Of a stretch of DNA of 64,000 nt, positions 56,844-64,000 are shown one piece after another. The stretch comes from Polynucleobacter sp. AM-7D1 (lineage in GTDB: Bacteria; Pseudomonadota; Gammaproteobacteria; Burkholderiales; Burkholderiaceae): assembly GCF_018688455.1 (NCBI RefSeq), contig NZ_CP061319.1, positions 744,001-808,000 of the forward strand, read 5' to 3'. The notes under the pieces were generated by a model. The model was not told the DNA's origin and ran no database searches. It saw nothing but the letters and a program-made list of their open reading frames with translations. Every line of letters begins with the position of its first letter. The first letter of the stretch is position 1. Position numbers and translations under genes: made by a program.

Positions 56844-57740
56844 ATGATGACTTACGTAATTGAAGGTTTTAAGGATTCCATCATTACAGTCCCTTCGGCA
56901 GATGGCCCGATTGATATTGCTTGCCAGACTGCTGGCTCCGGTCCCGCGTTGCTACTGCTGCATGGATTTCCTCAAACTAAAGCAATTTGGCGTCATATTG
57001 CACCTCAGTTGGCAAAGCGTTTTTCTGTGGTCGTGACGGATCTTCGTGGTTATGGCGCCTCATCAAAACCAGCTGGGACTCCAGATCATTCAACCTACTC
57101 AAAAAGATCCTTGGCTACTGATCAGCATGCCGTGATGCAAGCCCTTGGGCATAAAACGTTCTCTGTACTGGGTCATGATCGTGGTGGGCGTGTATCGCAT
57201 CGCCTAGCAATGGATTTGCCTGAGAGTGTCGAGCGCCTGATGGTGCTCGATATTTCTCCAACACTCGCAATGTACGAGAACACTACGATGGAATTTGCTA
57301 GAGGTTATTGGCATTGGTTTTTCTTAATCCAAGCGCATCCTATTCCTGAGACGCTGATTGGCGCTGACCCCGAGTTTTGGATTAAAAACCATATGGGCAG
57401 GCATGCTGGCATTGGAATTTTTGACTCACAACCATGGTCCGAGTATCTAGAGGGTGCAAGTAATCCGGCATCTTTGCATGCCATGTGCGAGGACTATCGT
57501 GCGTCTGCATCAATTGATTTAATACATGATCGAGCTGATAGAGATGCTGGTAAGAAATTACCAATGCCGTTTCGAGTCCTATGGGGAGATCGCGGCCTAA
57601 TAGCTAAGTGCTTCTCACCAATTGACGATTGGAAGAGGGTGGCTGTAGATGTTTCCGGAAGGGGAGTTCCTTGTGGCCACTACATTCCTGAGGAGTTGCC
57701 GCAGGAGCTGCTTGCTGAGGCAGAACAATTCTTTGCTTGA
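56844..57740 (+). CDS. Haloacetate (fluoroacetate) dehalogenase-like alpha/beta hydrolase
   Basis: 298-residue alpha/beta hydrolase. Oxyanion-hole HGFPQ (40-44), DLRGYGAS near residue 66, and nucleophile elbow GHDRGGRVSHR with Asp112, Arg113 and Arg116. Asp136 (VLDISPT), His157-Trp158 (GYWHWFF) and general base His279 (PCGHYIPEE) are also visible. The D-R-x-x-R pattern and His-Trp pair are those that bind haloacetate and fluoride in known fluoroacetate dehalogenases. ATG 56844 or 56847, 10 bases after a terminator. Substrate needs assay; other hydrolase activities are possible. Confidence 0.8.
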   Translation: MMTYVIEGFKDSIITVPSADGPIDIACQTAGSGPALLLLHGFPQTKAIWRHIAPQLAKRFSVVVTDLRGYGASSKPAGTPDHSTYSKRSLATDQHAVMQALGHKTFSVLGHDRGGRVSHRLAMDLPESVERLMVLDISPTLAMYENTTMEFARGYWHWFFLIQAHPIPETLIGADPEFWIKNHMGRHAGIGIFDSQPWSEYLEGASNPASLHAMCEDYRASASIDLIHDRADRDAGKKLPMPFRVLWGDRGLIAKCFSPIDDWKRVAVDVSGRGVPCGHYIPEELPQELLAEAEQFFA

Positions 57741-57745
57741 GTAAT

Positions 57746-58519
57746 CTATTTGGCTAGTTTGGGCAATTTTTTAGAATTGGCTGGCAAGCTTAAAACAATC
57801 TGAGGATCAATTTTTAAGATCTTCTTATCTTTATCCGGATAGTTGACTCGGGACAATAAATCAGCAATCAAATTCAGGTGTGCAAGCTTTTTGTCATTTG
57901 CACAGATGACGGTCCACGGCGCATCTGATGAATTAGTTTTCTTGAGCATTTCGTCTCTAGCTTCAGAGTAAGCGTCCCACATCTTTTGAGCTTTCTGATC
58001 GATAGGGCTGATCTTCCACTGCTTCAGCGGATCTTTTTTGCGATCTTTAAGCCTTTTTTCTTGCTCTTCTTTGGAGATATCTAGGTAGTACTTAATGATT
58101 TGAATTTCGGATCTTACAAGTAGAGATTCAAAATCATTTACAGTTGCCATGAATAGTTTGTATTGGTCATCAGTGCAAAAGCCCATCACTTTTTCTACGC
58201 CGGCGCGGTTATACCAACTTCGATTAAAGAGGACGGTTTCACCAGATGATGGGAGTTGCGCAACATATCTCTGAAAGTACCATTCATGCTCTTCAAGGGA
58301 AGAGGGGGCAGCTAGAGCCACAACCTTGGTATCTCTTGGGCTTAAATTTTCAGTAACACTTTTAATGCTGCCATCTTTTCCTGCAGCATCACGTCCTTCA
58401 AAAATAACTAAGAGACGTTTGCCTTTTTGAATGTTATGACGCTGAAGTTTTACTAATTCAATTTGCAGAAGCCGTAAGTCTGCCTCGTAAGTATCTTCAG
58501 AAATCAGTGACTTACTCAC
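57746..58519 (-). CDS. Polyphosphate kinase 2 (second copy)
   Basis: 257-residue PPK2 without the acidic N-terminal extension of the first copy. Walker A FEGRDAAGKDGSIKSV near residue 42, EWYFQRYVAQLPSSGE, LFNRSWYNRAGVEKVMGFC near residue 98, and DPLKQWKISP near residue 165 are visible. The Walker A ends KDG rather than KGG. A Lys/Pro-rich C-terminal tail ends the protein. GTG start 58519. It follows the Lys/Ala repeat protein gene by 27 bases in the same direction, so the two probably share a transcript. Confidence 0.9.
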   Translation of the reverse strand: MSKSLISEDTYEADLRLLQIELVKLQRHNIQKGKRLLVIFEGRDAAGKDGSIKSVTENLSPRDTKVVALAAPSSLEEHEWYFQRYVAQLPSSGETVLFNRSWYNRAGVEKVMGFCTDDQYKLFMATVNDFESLLVRSEIQIIKYYLDISKEEQEKRLKDRKKDPLKQWKISPIDQKAQKMWDAYSEARDEMLKKTNSSDAPWTVICANDKKLAHLNLIADLLSRVNYPDKDKKILKIDPQIVLSLPANSKKLPKLAK

Positions 58520-58546
58520 GGGCAGCCCTTAGGAAATGCTGAATAA

Positions 58547-58837
58547 TTATTGAGCGGGTGTCTCTGAAACAACTTTTTTAGCTGGAGCTCTTTTTGTAGC
58601 AGCCTTCTTTGCAGGAGCCTTCTTAGCCACGGCTTTCTTGGCTGGCGCCTTCTTAGTGGTAACTTTTTTAGCCGGAGCCTTTTTCGCAACCGCTTTCTTT
58701 GCGGGTACTTTTTTAGCTGGAGTCTTTTTCTCTAACTTATCTAGAGCTTTAGCAAGCTTATCAATTAATTTCTCTCTGTCAGCCTCGAGCTTGTCTAGCT
58801 TTTTCAATAATTGCTTCACTAATTTTTTCTGACTCAT
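58547..58837 (-). CDS. Histone H1-like Lys/Ala/Pro repeat protein
   Basis: 96 residues. Residues 1-38 form a charged heptad-rich helix (KQLLKKLDKLEADREKLIDK and onward). Residues 40-90 are about ten PAKK/VAKK-type units (KKTPAKKVPAKKAVAKK and similar), like the C-terminal domain of AlgP or histone H1. ATG 58837 with AAAGGAATATGTC upstream. Such proteins bind DNA or polyphosphate; an AlgP-type protein is reported on polyphosphate granules in Pseudomonas. Located just upstream of the second PPK2. Confidence 0.8.
   Translation of the reverse strand: MSQKKLVKQLLKKLDKLEADREKLIDKLAKALDKLEKKTPAKKVPAKKAVAKKAPAKKVTTKKAPAKKAVAKKAPAKKAATKRAPAKKVVSETPAQ
58580..58730. repeat. Degenerate repeats coding the PAKK tail
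   Basis: Repeated imperfect units around gccttcttagc / gcctttttagc coding PAKK and VAKK tetrapeptides. Copy number may vary between strains. Confidence 0.6.
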
Positions 58838-59209
58838 GACATATTCCTTTAAATAGGGTGCTTGTTATTTAATCTGTGTAATTGGCTGACGCCTAGCTCT
58901 TGATCCTACGTTCTATTGAACATAGATTCAAGCGATTGTGACAGTCGCATCTAAATTTAATTTGATACTGGATTGAATCTGCATGTTTAAAACTTTGTTT
59001 TCTCTTCCCATAACTGTATGGCTCATCGACTTGATTAGTTTTGTCAATGACACAGCGAGTGAAATGCGGTATCCGGCAATCTAGAACTGTCAGGGTACTG
59101 ATGGTTAGAACTACTTTGTGATTCATCAGGCCCTAGCGGGAATCGACAACTCTTTCATGGCTAAAGCAGATTCTTGGTATGTATTTTTCAGGACTTCAGA
59201 AACACAAAA
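58838..59209. other. Intergenic region with no gene recognised
   Basis: About 370 bases between the start of the Lys/Ala repeat gene and the terminator of the 61-residue gene. The part next to 58838 should hold the promoter of the repeat gene. I see no tRNA, no convincing ORF (short ones lack ribosome-binding sites) and no strong repeat. Confidence 0.5.
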
Positions 59210-59234
59210 CCCCAGATAAAGACATCATCTGGGG
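59210..59234 (-). terminator. Terminator of the 61-residue gene
   Basis: Perfect 8-pair stem CCCCAGAT (59210-59217) / ATCTGGGG (59227-59234). On the minus strand it is followed by TTTTGTGTTT. It lies 29 bases after the stop of the small gene at 59264-59449. Confidence 0.75.
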
Positions 59235-59263
59235 TGATTGGAAAAGCTAGGGGCTGTGGTCAG

Positions 59264-59449
59264 TTATTCCGGGTGGAAGTTGTTACTGGCCATAAAGCTA
59301 ATGGTGCGCTCAAAGCCCAAAATACGGATATAGCGCCAGGCGATATCGCGGTACTTGCTATCTAGATAGCCAACGGCGACTTCGGGAGTCCTTTTGGACA
59401 GGTCGATTTGTTGAATTGCGCGGGCCCAACGTTTGAGTCTTGTTGACAT
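59264..59449 (-). CDS. Small basic protein, 61 residues, unknown
   Basis: Starts at ATG 59449 with GGAGGTG nine bases upstream, a strong ribosome-binding site. Begins MSTRLKRWARAIQQIDLSKR, is basic and rich in aromatic residues (YRDIAWRYIRILGFERTISF), with no signal or membrane helix. It has its own terminator. No family recognised; likely a real conserved small protein. Confidence 0.65.
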   Translation of the reverse strand: MSTRLKRWARAIQQIDLSKRTPEVAVGYLDSKYRDIAWRYIRILGFERTISFMASNNFHPE

Positions 59450-59562
59450 ATTTGTCACCTCCATGGGCATACAACGCATGAAAAAGTGACTGGGATGACA
59501 GGAATTTGTAATATTTTTTAAGAAATTAGCAAATTTTGCTAAATAAGCCCTTTTTTGACCCT

Positions 59563-59961
59563 TTAACCCTGTATTTCTGCTGCAGCGCGCTCCTTTTTTG
59601 CTGCTTTAGCCCGGGCTTTAATGGGTTTGAGGTAGATCAGCAGGCAAACAAAGGCGACGGTACCTAGGGTGGTTTCCAGGGCAGCCATCCAGAAATTAGC
59701 CCCTGTTTCCAGAATGCGGACCAGTCCCTCGGTAATGTAGAGCAAGATCAGCATGGAAGCCCATTGCATGGTGTAAACATTACCTTTCCAGAGTCCTGGA
59801 ATGGCAAATAAGAGGGGAATGGCTTTGAGAATGAGCCACGAGCCACCAGATCTCAGCGGGGAAATAAACCATTCCCAGGCAATGCAAAGAATAAAGAGGT
59901 CAACAAAAGCTGCTGTAGCAATCAGTTGATACGGGTTTTTGGATAGCCAGCTTTTGAGCAT
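59563..59961 (-). CDS. DUF2069 membrane protein
   Basis: 132 residues, four membrane helices, with a short Lys/Arg/Ala-rich C-terminal tail. The pattern PLLFAIPGLWKGNVYTMQWA near residue 50 and LLYITEGLVRI near residue 74 fits DUF2069, which commonly follows wrbA in this group. Starts 8 bases after wrbA. Function unknown. Confidence 0.85.
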   Translation of the reverse strand: MLKSWLSKNPYQLIATAAFVDLFILCIAWEWFISPLRSGGSWLILKAIPLLFAIPGLWKGNVYTMQWASMLILLYITEGLVRILETGANFWMAALETTLGTVAFVCLLIYLKPIKARAKAAKKERAAAEIQG

Positions 59962-59969
59962 GAATTGCC

Positions 59970-60575
<606 letters not shown>

Positions 60576-60584
60576 TTATCTCTT

Positions 60585-61445
60585 ATGATATGGGCGATGC
60601 GCCTCATTCGTAATCCTCAATTATGGCTCTCTCTTGGAAAAGAGATCTGGGAGCGTAATCGCGGACAAAATCTGAAGCAAGTGGCGGCTAGTTTGGCTTT
60701 CACAACTACGCTGTCCTTGGTCCCAATGCTGACGGTGGCTTCTATTCTGATTGGCTATCTTCCCAGCGTAGTGCGGATCAAGTATGCCGTTCAGGCCTGG
60801 CTGCTTGATACCTATATGCCTGGCGGATTAAATCAACAAGTCTTTAACTACTTGAATCAATTTTCGGCCCAGGCCAAGGGTCTGACCTTGCTTGGTTTGA
60901 TTGGTCTCGTGATTACGACGATGATGACAATGGCAGTGATTGAAAATGCTTTTAATCAAATTTTTCGTGTCTCGGAGCGGCGACCCATTGTGAAAAAGGT
61001 CGCAGTCTATTCAGCGGCCACAATAATGGGCCCCATTCTGCTGGGTATCGGGACTTATTTGAGCGGTTTGCTATTTAGTGCGGCAGAAGGGTGGACGGAA
61101 GCCCTAAGTTTTGGCTTAAGCTTATTCGCAACCGTAGTTCCAGTGCTTTTAGCAATGTCGGTATTCTCCGTGGCCTATAAAGTTCTGCCATATACACAAA
61201 TTCAGTGGCGCGATGCGTTTAGTGGTGCCTTTTTTGCCGCTCTTATCTTCGAATTAATGAAGTTTGGCTTCGGCCTCTTTTTAACTAATGTGGCCTTTTA
61301 CAAAACGGTCTATGGTGCCTTTGCTATTTTCCCCTTGGCGCTCATTTGGATTTATTTGACTTGGTGGATTACCTTGGCTGGAGCAGTCTTGGTTGCCAAC
61401 CTCCCCAGCATTCGGAGCGGGCTGCTTAGGGTTATTCGTTACTGA
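60585..61445 (+). CDS. YihY family inner-membrane protein
   Basis: About 286 residues from ATG 60585 (60597 also possible). A TTG at 60558 would overlap wrbA and is unlikely. Six membrane helices. NLKQVAASLAFTTTLSLVPM near residue 26 is the family N-terminal signature, with YGAFAIFPLALIWIYLTWWI near the end. Sometimes misnamed RNase BN; real function unknown. Confidence 0.88.
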   Translation: MIWAMRLIRNPQLWLSLGKEIWERNRGQNLKQVAASLAFTTTLSLVPMLTVASILIGYLPSVVRIKYAVQAWLLDTYMPGGLNQQVFNYLNQFSAQAKGLTLLGLIGLVITTMMTMAVIENAFNQIFRVSERRPIVKKVAVYSAATIMGPILLGIGTYLSGLLFSAAEGWTEALSFGLSLFATVVPVLLAMSVFSVAYKVLPYTQIQWRDAFSGAFFAALIFELMKFGFGLFLTNVAFYKTVYGAFAIFPLALIWIYLTWWITLAGAVLVANLPSIRSGLLRVIRY

Positions 61446-61522
61446 AATACCTCAATTGACCCTTGATTCCCTTTGGGCTTGAGAATATATTGTTCATATA
61501 AGAACTTATTGCTGGAGACCAA

Positions 61523-61978
61523 ATGAAGGTTTGTGACATATTGCGCGTAAAAGGTAGCACTCTATTTACGGTAGCTCCAGAGACTACTTTGCAAACAGCG
61601 GTCTTGGTAATGAGTGACCACGATATCGGCTCCTTGGTGGTCATGGAATACGACAAGCTTGTCGGCATCCTGACATTCCGTGAGGTGATTGCTGCCTTGG
61701 CTAAGCATCATGGCAAATTGGATAATCTGTTGGTACAAAGCGTGATGAATTCCAAACCACTGACATGCAATATGGAAACCGAGATCGATGAGGTTCGACG
61801 GATGATGTTGGTAGAGCATGCCCGCTACCTGCCAGTGATAGATCAAAAGATGCTGATGGGTGTGATTTCTTTCTATGACGTGGCTAAATCCGTTGTTGAG
61901 GCTCAAGACTTCGAAAACACCATGCTGAAGGCATATATCCGCGACTGGCCAGAAGAGTCCGAAAAGGCATCCCCTTAA
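61523..61978 (+). CDS. CBS-domain pair protein
   Basis: 151 residues with two CBS domains (about residues 8-60 and 72-125): VMSDHDIGSLVVMEYDKLVG and the second repeat VEHARYLPVIDQKMLMGVIS. Such pairs bind adenosine nucleotides and act as sensors. No catalytic domain is attached. ATG 61523; aroC follows after 42 bases. Confidence 0.88.
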   Translation: MKVCDILRVKGSTLFTVAPETTLQTAVLVMSDHDIGSLVVMEYDKLVGILTFREVIAALAKHHGKLDNLLVQSVMNSKPLTCNMETEIDEVRRMMLVEHARYLPVIDQKMLMGVISFYDVAKSVVEAQDFENTMLKAYIRDWPEESEKASP

Positions 61979-62020
61979 GTGACCTAGCCCGATAGTCCTG
62001 ACAGATGACATAATGTCGAT

Positions 62021-63136
62021 ATGTCAGGAAATACTTTAGGCCTCCTCTTTACAGTCACCACCTTTGGTGAATCCCATGGTCCCGCGATTGGCGCTGTTGT
62101 TGATGGTTGCCCTCCAGGAATGTCTTTATCTGAAGCAGATTTGCAGATTGATTTAGATCGTCGGAAACCAGGAACTTCGCGCCATGTTACTCAGCGTCAA
62201 GAGGCTGACAAGGTTGAAATCCTGTCGGGTGTTTACGAAGGCAAGACCACCGGCGCCCCAATTGGCTTGCTGATACGCAATACGGATCAGCGCAGTCAAG
62301 ACTACGGAAACATCCTGCAAACATTTAGACCTGGTCATGCTGATTACGCTTATCACTATAAATACGGCTTGCGTGATCCTCGTGGTGGTGGACGATCTTC
62401 AGCGAGATTGACTGCGCCTGTAGTGGCTGCAGCAGCTATTGCTAAGAAGTGGCTCAAAGAACAATATGGCACTGAGTTTTATGGCTACATGAGCCAGCTA
62501 GGTGAAATTGAAATTCCGTTTCAAGATGCAGCACTTATTGAGAGTAATCCTTTCTTTGCTGCAAATGCAGATATTGTTCCTCAGTTAGAAGCTTATATGG
62601 ATGCACTGCGCAAAGCAGGGGATTCCTGTGGAGCCAAGATTGAAGTGCGGGCGCGTAATGTGCCAATTGGTTTAGGTGAGCCTTTATTTGATAAGTTGGA
62701 TGCCGACATCGCGCATGCCATGATGGGTATTAATGCAGTCAAAGGTGTTGAGATTGGTGCTGGCTTTGGATCAGTAGCGCAACGCGGTAGCGAGCATGGC
62801 GATGAACTCCATCCAGATGGATTTGCAAGCAATAATTCTGGCGGTACTTTGGGTGGCATTAGTACTGGCCAAGATTTACGAGTCTCGATTGCGATCAAAC
62901 CCACATCTAGCATCTTGAGCCCAAAGGAATCAGTTGACCTAGATGGCAAGCCGATTACCGTGCAAACCAAAGGTCGTCATGATCCTTGTGTAGGTATTCG
63001 TGCAACGCCGATTGCTGAGGCAATGTTAGCTTTGGTATTGATTGATCATGCTCTACGCCATCGTGCTCAGTGCGGCGATGTGCAACATGCAGTACCGCCG
63101 GTGCCGGCTGCCCGACCTGGTTCAGTAAGCGACTAA
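62021..63136 (+). CDS. aroC: Chorismate synthase
   Basis: Last step of the shikimate pathway: EPSP to chorismate with reduced FMN. 371 residues. Signatures: [20 protein letters not shown] near residue 13, [14 protein letters not shown] with [11 protein letters not shown] near residue 105-130, [20 protein letters not shown] near residue 250, and [17 protein letters not shown] near residue 320. Usual length. Confidence 0.97.
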   Translation: MSGNTLGLLFTVTTFGESHGPAIGAVVDGCPPGMSLSEADLQIDLDRRKPGTSRHVTQRQEADKVEILSGVYEGKTTGAPIGLLIRNTDQRSQDYGNILQTFRPGHADYAYHYKYGLRDPRGGGRSSARLTAPVVAAAAIAKKWLKEQYGTEFYGYMSQLGEIEIPFQDAALIESNPFFAANADIVPQLEAYMDALRKAGDSCGAKIEVRARNVPIGLGEPLFDKLDADIAHAMMGINAVKGVEIGAGFGSVAQRGSEHGDELHPDGFASNNSGGTLGGISTGQDLRVSIAIKPTSSILSPKESVDLDGKPITVQTKGRHDPCVGIRATPIAEAMLALVLIDHALRHRAQCGDVQHAVPPVPAARPGSVSD

Positions 63137-63156
63137 ATCCGTTTAAGAAAAAGATA

Positions 63157-64000
63157 ATGACACCTTCAGTGCGTTGGGCCTTCGGGTCCTTTTTCTTTTT
63201 ATATTTTGCGTATGTTGGCTTAGTTTCTCCCTACGCCAGCCTCTTTTTTCTTGACCGTGGTTTTAGTGTTATTGAGATTGCAGTCTTAATGTCCATGCTA
63301 CAAGTTACACGAATAGTTGGGCCATTCTCCTGGGGATGGCTGTCTGACTATCTGTCTGATCGCATTGGCATTATTCGATTCTGCGCTTGCTTGGCAGCAG
63401 TCACTTTCTTGTGCATCTTTTTTCTGCAAAGCTATATTGCATTCTTCATTTGGATGTTTGTACTGCACACCATACTTAGCAGCTTGATGCCACTAGGAGA
63501 GTCGGCCACAGTTCATGCTTTGTTTAAAGACAATTCCTTTGATAGGCGTTATGGCCGCTTACGCTTATGGGGGTCAATTGGCTTTATTGCTATGGTCTTA
63601 ATTGCTGGTGAGTTATTTCAGCGCGAAGGTATTGAGCTCTATCCGATTGTGGGCGCGGTAGTGTTGACCTTCTTAGCCTTGGTCACGTTCCGCTTGCATG
63701 AGCCCAAGATGGAGCGTCGCAAGATGGTGAAAGGCGAACTCTTAATTGTTTTGTTTAATCCTGATGTGCGTTGGTTCTTACTATCGGGATTCTTTATGAT
63801 CTTTGCGCATGCTGCTTTGTATGTGTTCTATTCACTCTACTTAGCAGACCTGGGCTACGATAAATTCGAGATCGGTTTATTTTGGGCTCTAGGCGTTGCT
63901 GCTGAGGTGATCTTCTTTTATTTCCAGAGCAAAGTACTCAGTCGTCTGGATGCTGAAGTTGTTTTACAGCTTGCTTTTGGTATTGGCGTGTTTCGATTTA
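63157..64000 (+). CDS. MFS transporter (3' truncated by window end)
   Basis: Major-facilitator transporter of the MFS_1-like (HcaT-like) type. 281 codons are visible from ATG 63157 to the window edge, and the frame is still open. Begins MTPSVRWAFGSFFFLYFAYV; the WGWLSDYLSDRIGIIRF loop between helices 2 and 3 (residue 67 on) and RYGRLRLWGSIGFI near residue 130 are typical. About nine helices are visible. Starts 20 bases after aroC. Substrate unknown. Confidence 0.88.
   Translation, partial: MTPSVRWAFGSFFFLYFAYVGLVSPYASLFFLDRGFSVIEIAVLMSMLQVTRIVGPFSWGWLSDYLSDRIGIIRFCACLAAVTFLCIFFLQSYIAFFIWMFVLHTILSSLMPLGESATVHALFKDNSFDRRYGRLRLWGSIGFIAMVLIAGELFQREGIELYPIVGAVVLTFLALVTFRLHEPKMERRKMVKGELLIVLFNPDVRWFLLSGFFMIFAHAALYVFYSLYLADLGYDKFEIGLFWALGVAAEVIFFYFQSKVLSRLDAEVVLQLAFGIGVFRF
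63176..63200 (+). terminator. Terminator-like hairpin inside the MFS 5' coding region
   Basis: Stem gggcc (63176-63180) / ggtcc (63185-63189) with a ttcg loop and one G-T pair, followed by tttttcttttt. It is 40 bases after the aroC stop and lies within codons 7-15 of the MFS gene. Confidence 0.55.

Noticed and set aside
58098..58260. Asn instead of Asp in the RSWYNR motif of the second PPK2, seen as a possible inactivating change
   Set aside because: Asn at this place is normal in many PPK2 proteins, so it is no sign of inactivity.
59086..59106. CTGTCAG-GGTA-CTGATGG, Pho-box-like
   Set aside because: Second unit poor and no gene correctly placed downstream.
58893..59126. 77-codon open frame on the minus strand
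   Set aside because: No ribosome-binding site, no family features, unusual composition; taken as chance.

Overview
The window looks like a chromosome segment of a small-genome betaproteobacterium of the family Burkholderiaceae, most likely Polynucleobacter or a close relative. The reasons are the gene order (nuoLMN; carAB-greA; yhbY/rlmE-ftsH-folP-glmM-pstSCAB-phoUBR; methyltransferase-rnhA-dnaQ), protein sequences typical of that family, moderate G+C by eye, and very tight packing with many 1-4 base gene overlaps. I see no insertion sequence, prophage, integrase or CRISPR array. Both window edges cut genes: nuoL at the left and an MFS transporter at the right.

Layout. 1-4.9 kb holds the last three membrane subunits of respiratory complex I. 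5-9.1 kb holds a NUDIX hydrolase, a DUF1178 protein and a four-gene polar amino-acid ABC importer. 9.2-13.8 kb holds metabolic genes (mmsA, an old-yellow-enzyme reductase, an SprT-like metalloprotein, a DmlA-type D-malate/tartrate dehydrogenase). 13.9-20.3 kb is a leftward block, methyltransferase-rnhA-[RND efflux adaptor and pump]-dnaQ. 20.3-30.2 kb runs rightward: gloB, mltD, prpE, carAB, greA. 30.2-36 kb is the yhbY/rlmE/ftsH/folP/glmM housekeeping cluster. 36-43 kb is the complete phosphate-sensing locus pstSCAB-phoU-phoB-phoR. 43-50 kb holds polyphosphate and lipid genes. 50-54.6 kb holds a CYTH-like protein, a split chromate transporter and a TonB-dependent metal receptor. 54.7-64 kb holds two tRNAs, small lipoproteins, a haloacetate dehalogenase-like enzyme, a second PPK2 beside a histone-H1-like Lys/Ala repeat protein, wrbA, yihY, aroC and others.

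The most interesting part is a phosphate-starvation island at 36-50 kb. I find PhoB-box-like sequences (two 7-base units with a 4-base spacer) before pstS, ppx and ppk2, each followed 10 bases later by a -10-like element. An extended operator of four 11-base-phased units lies between olsA and the leftward operon plcP-agt-dgkA-olsB. These genes encode a PlcP-like phospholipase C, a GT4 diacylglycerol glycosyltransferase, a diacylglycerol kinase and the first ornithine-lipid enzyme. The divergent olsA encodes the second. Together they read as one module that would replace membrane phospholipids by glycolipid and ornithine lipid when phosphate is scarce, next to genes for phosphate uptake and polyphosphate turnover. 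This is an inference from family assignments and visible DNA motifs.

A second theme is compaction. Terminator-like hairpins with T-tracts lie inside the coding sequence of the neighbouring gene at ftsH/folP, aroC/MFS and dmlA/dnaQ.
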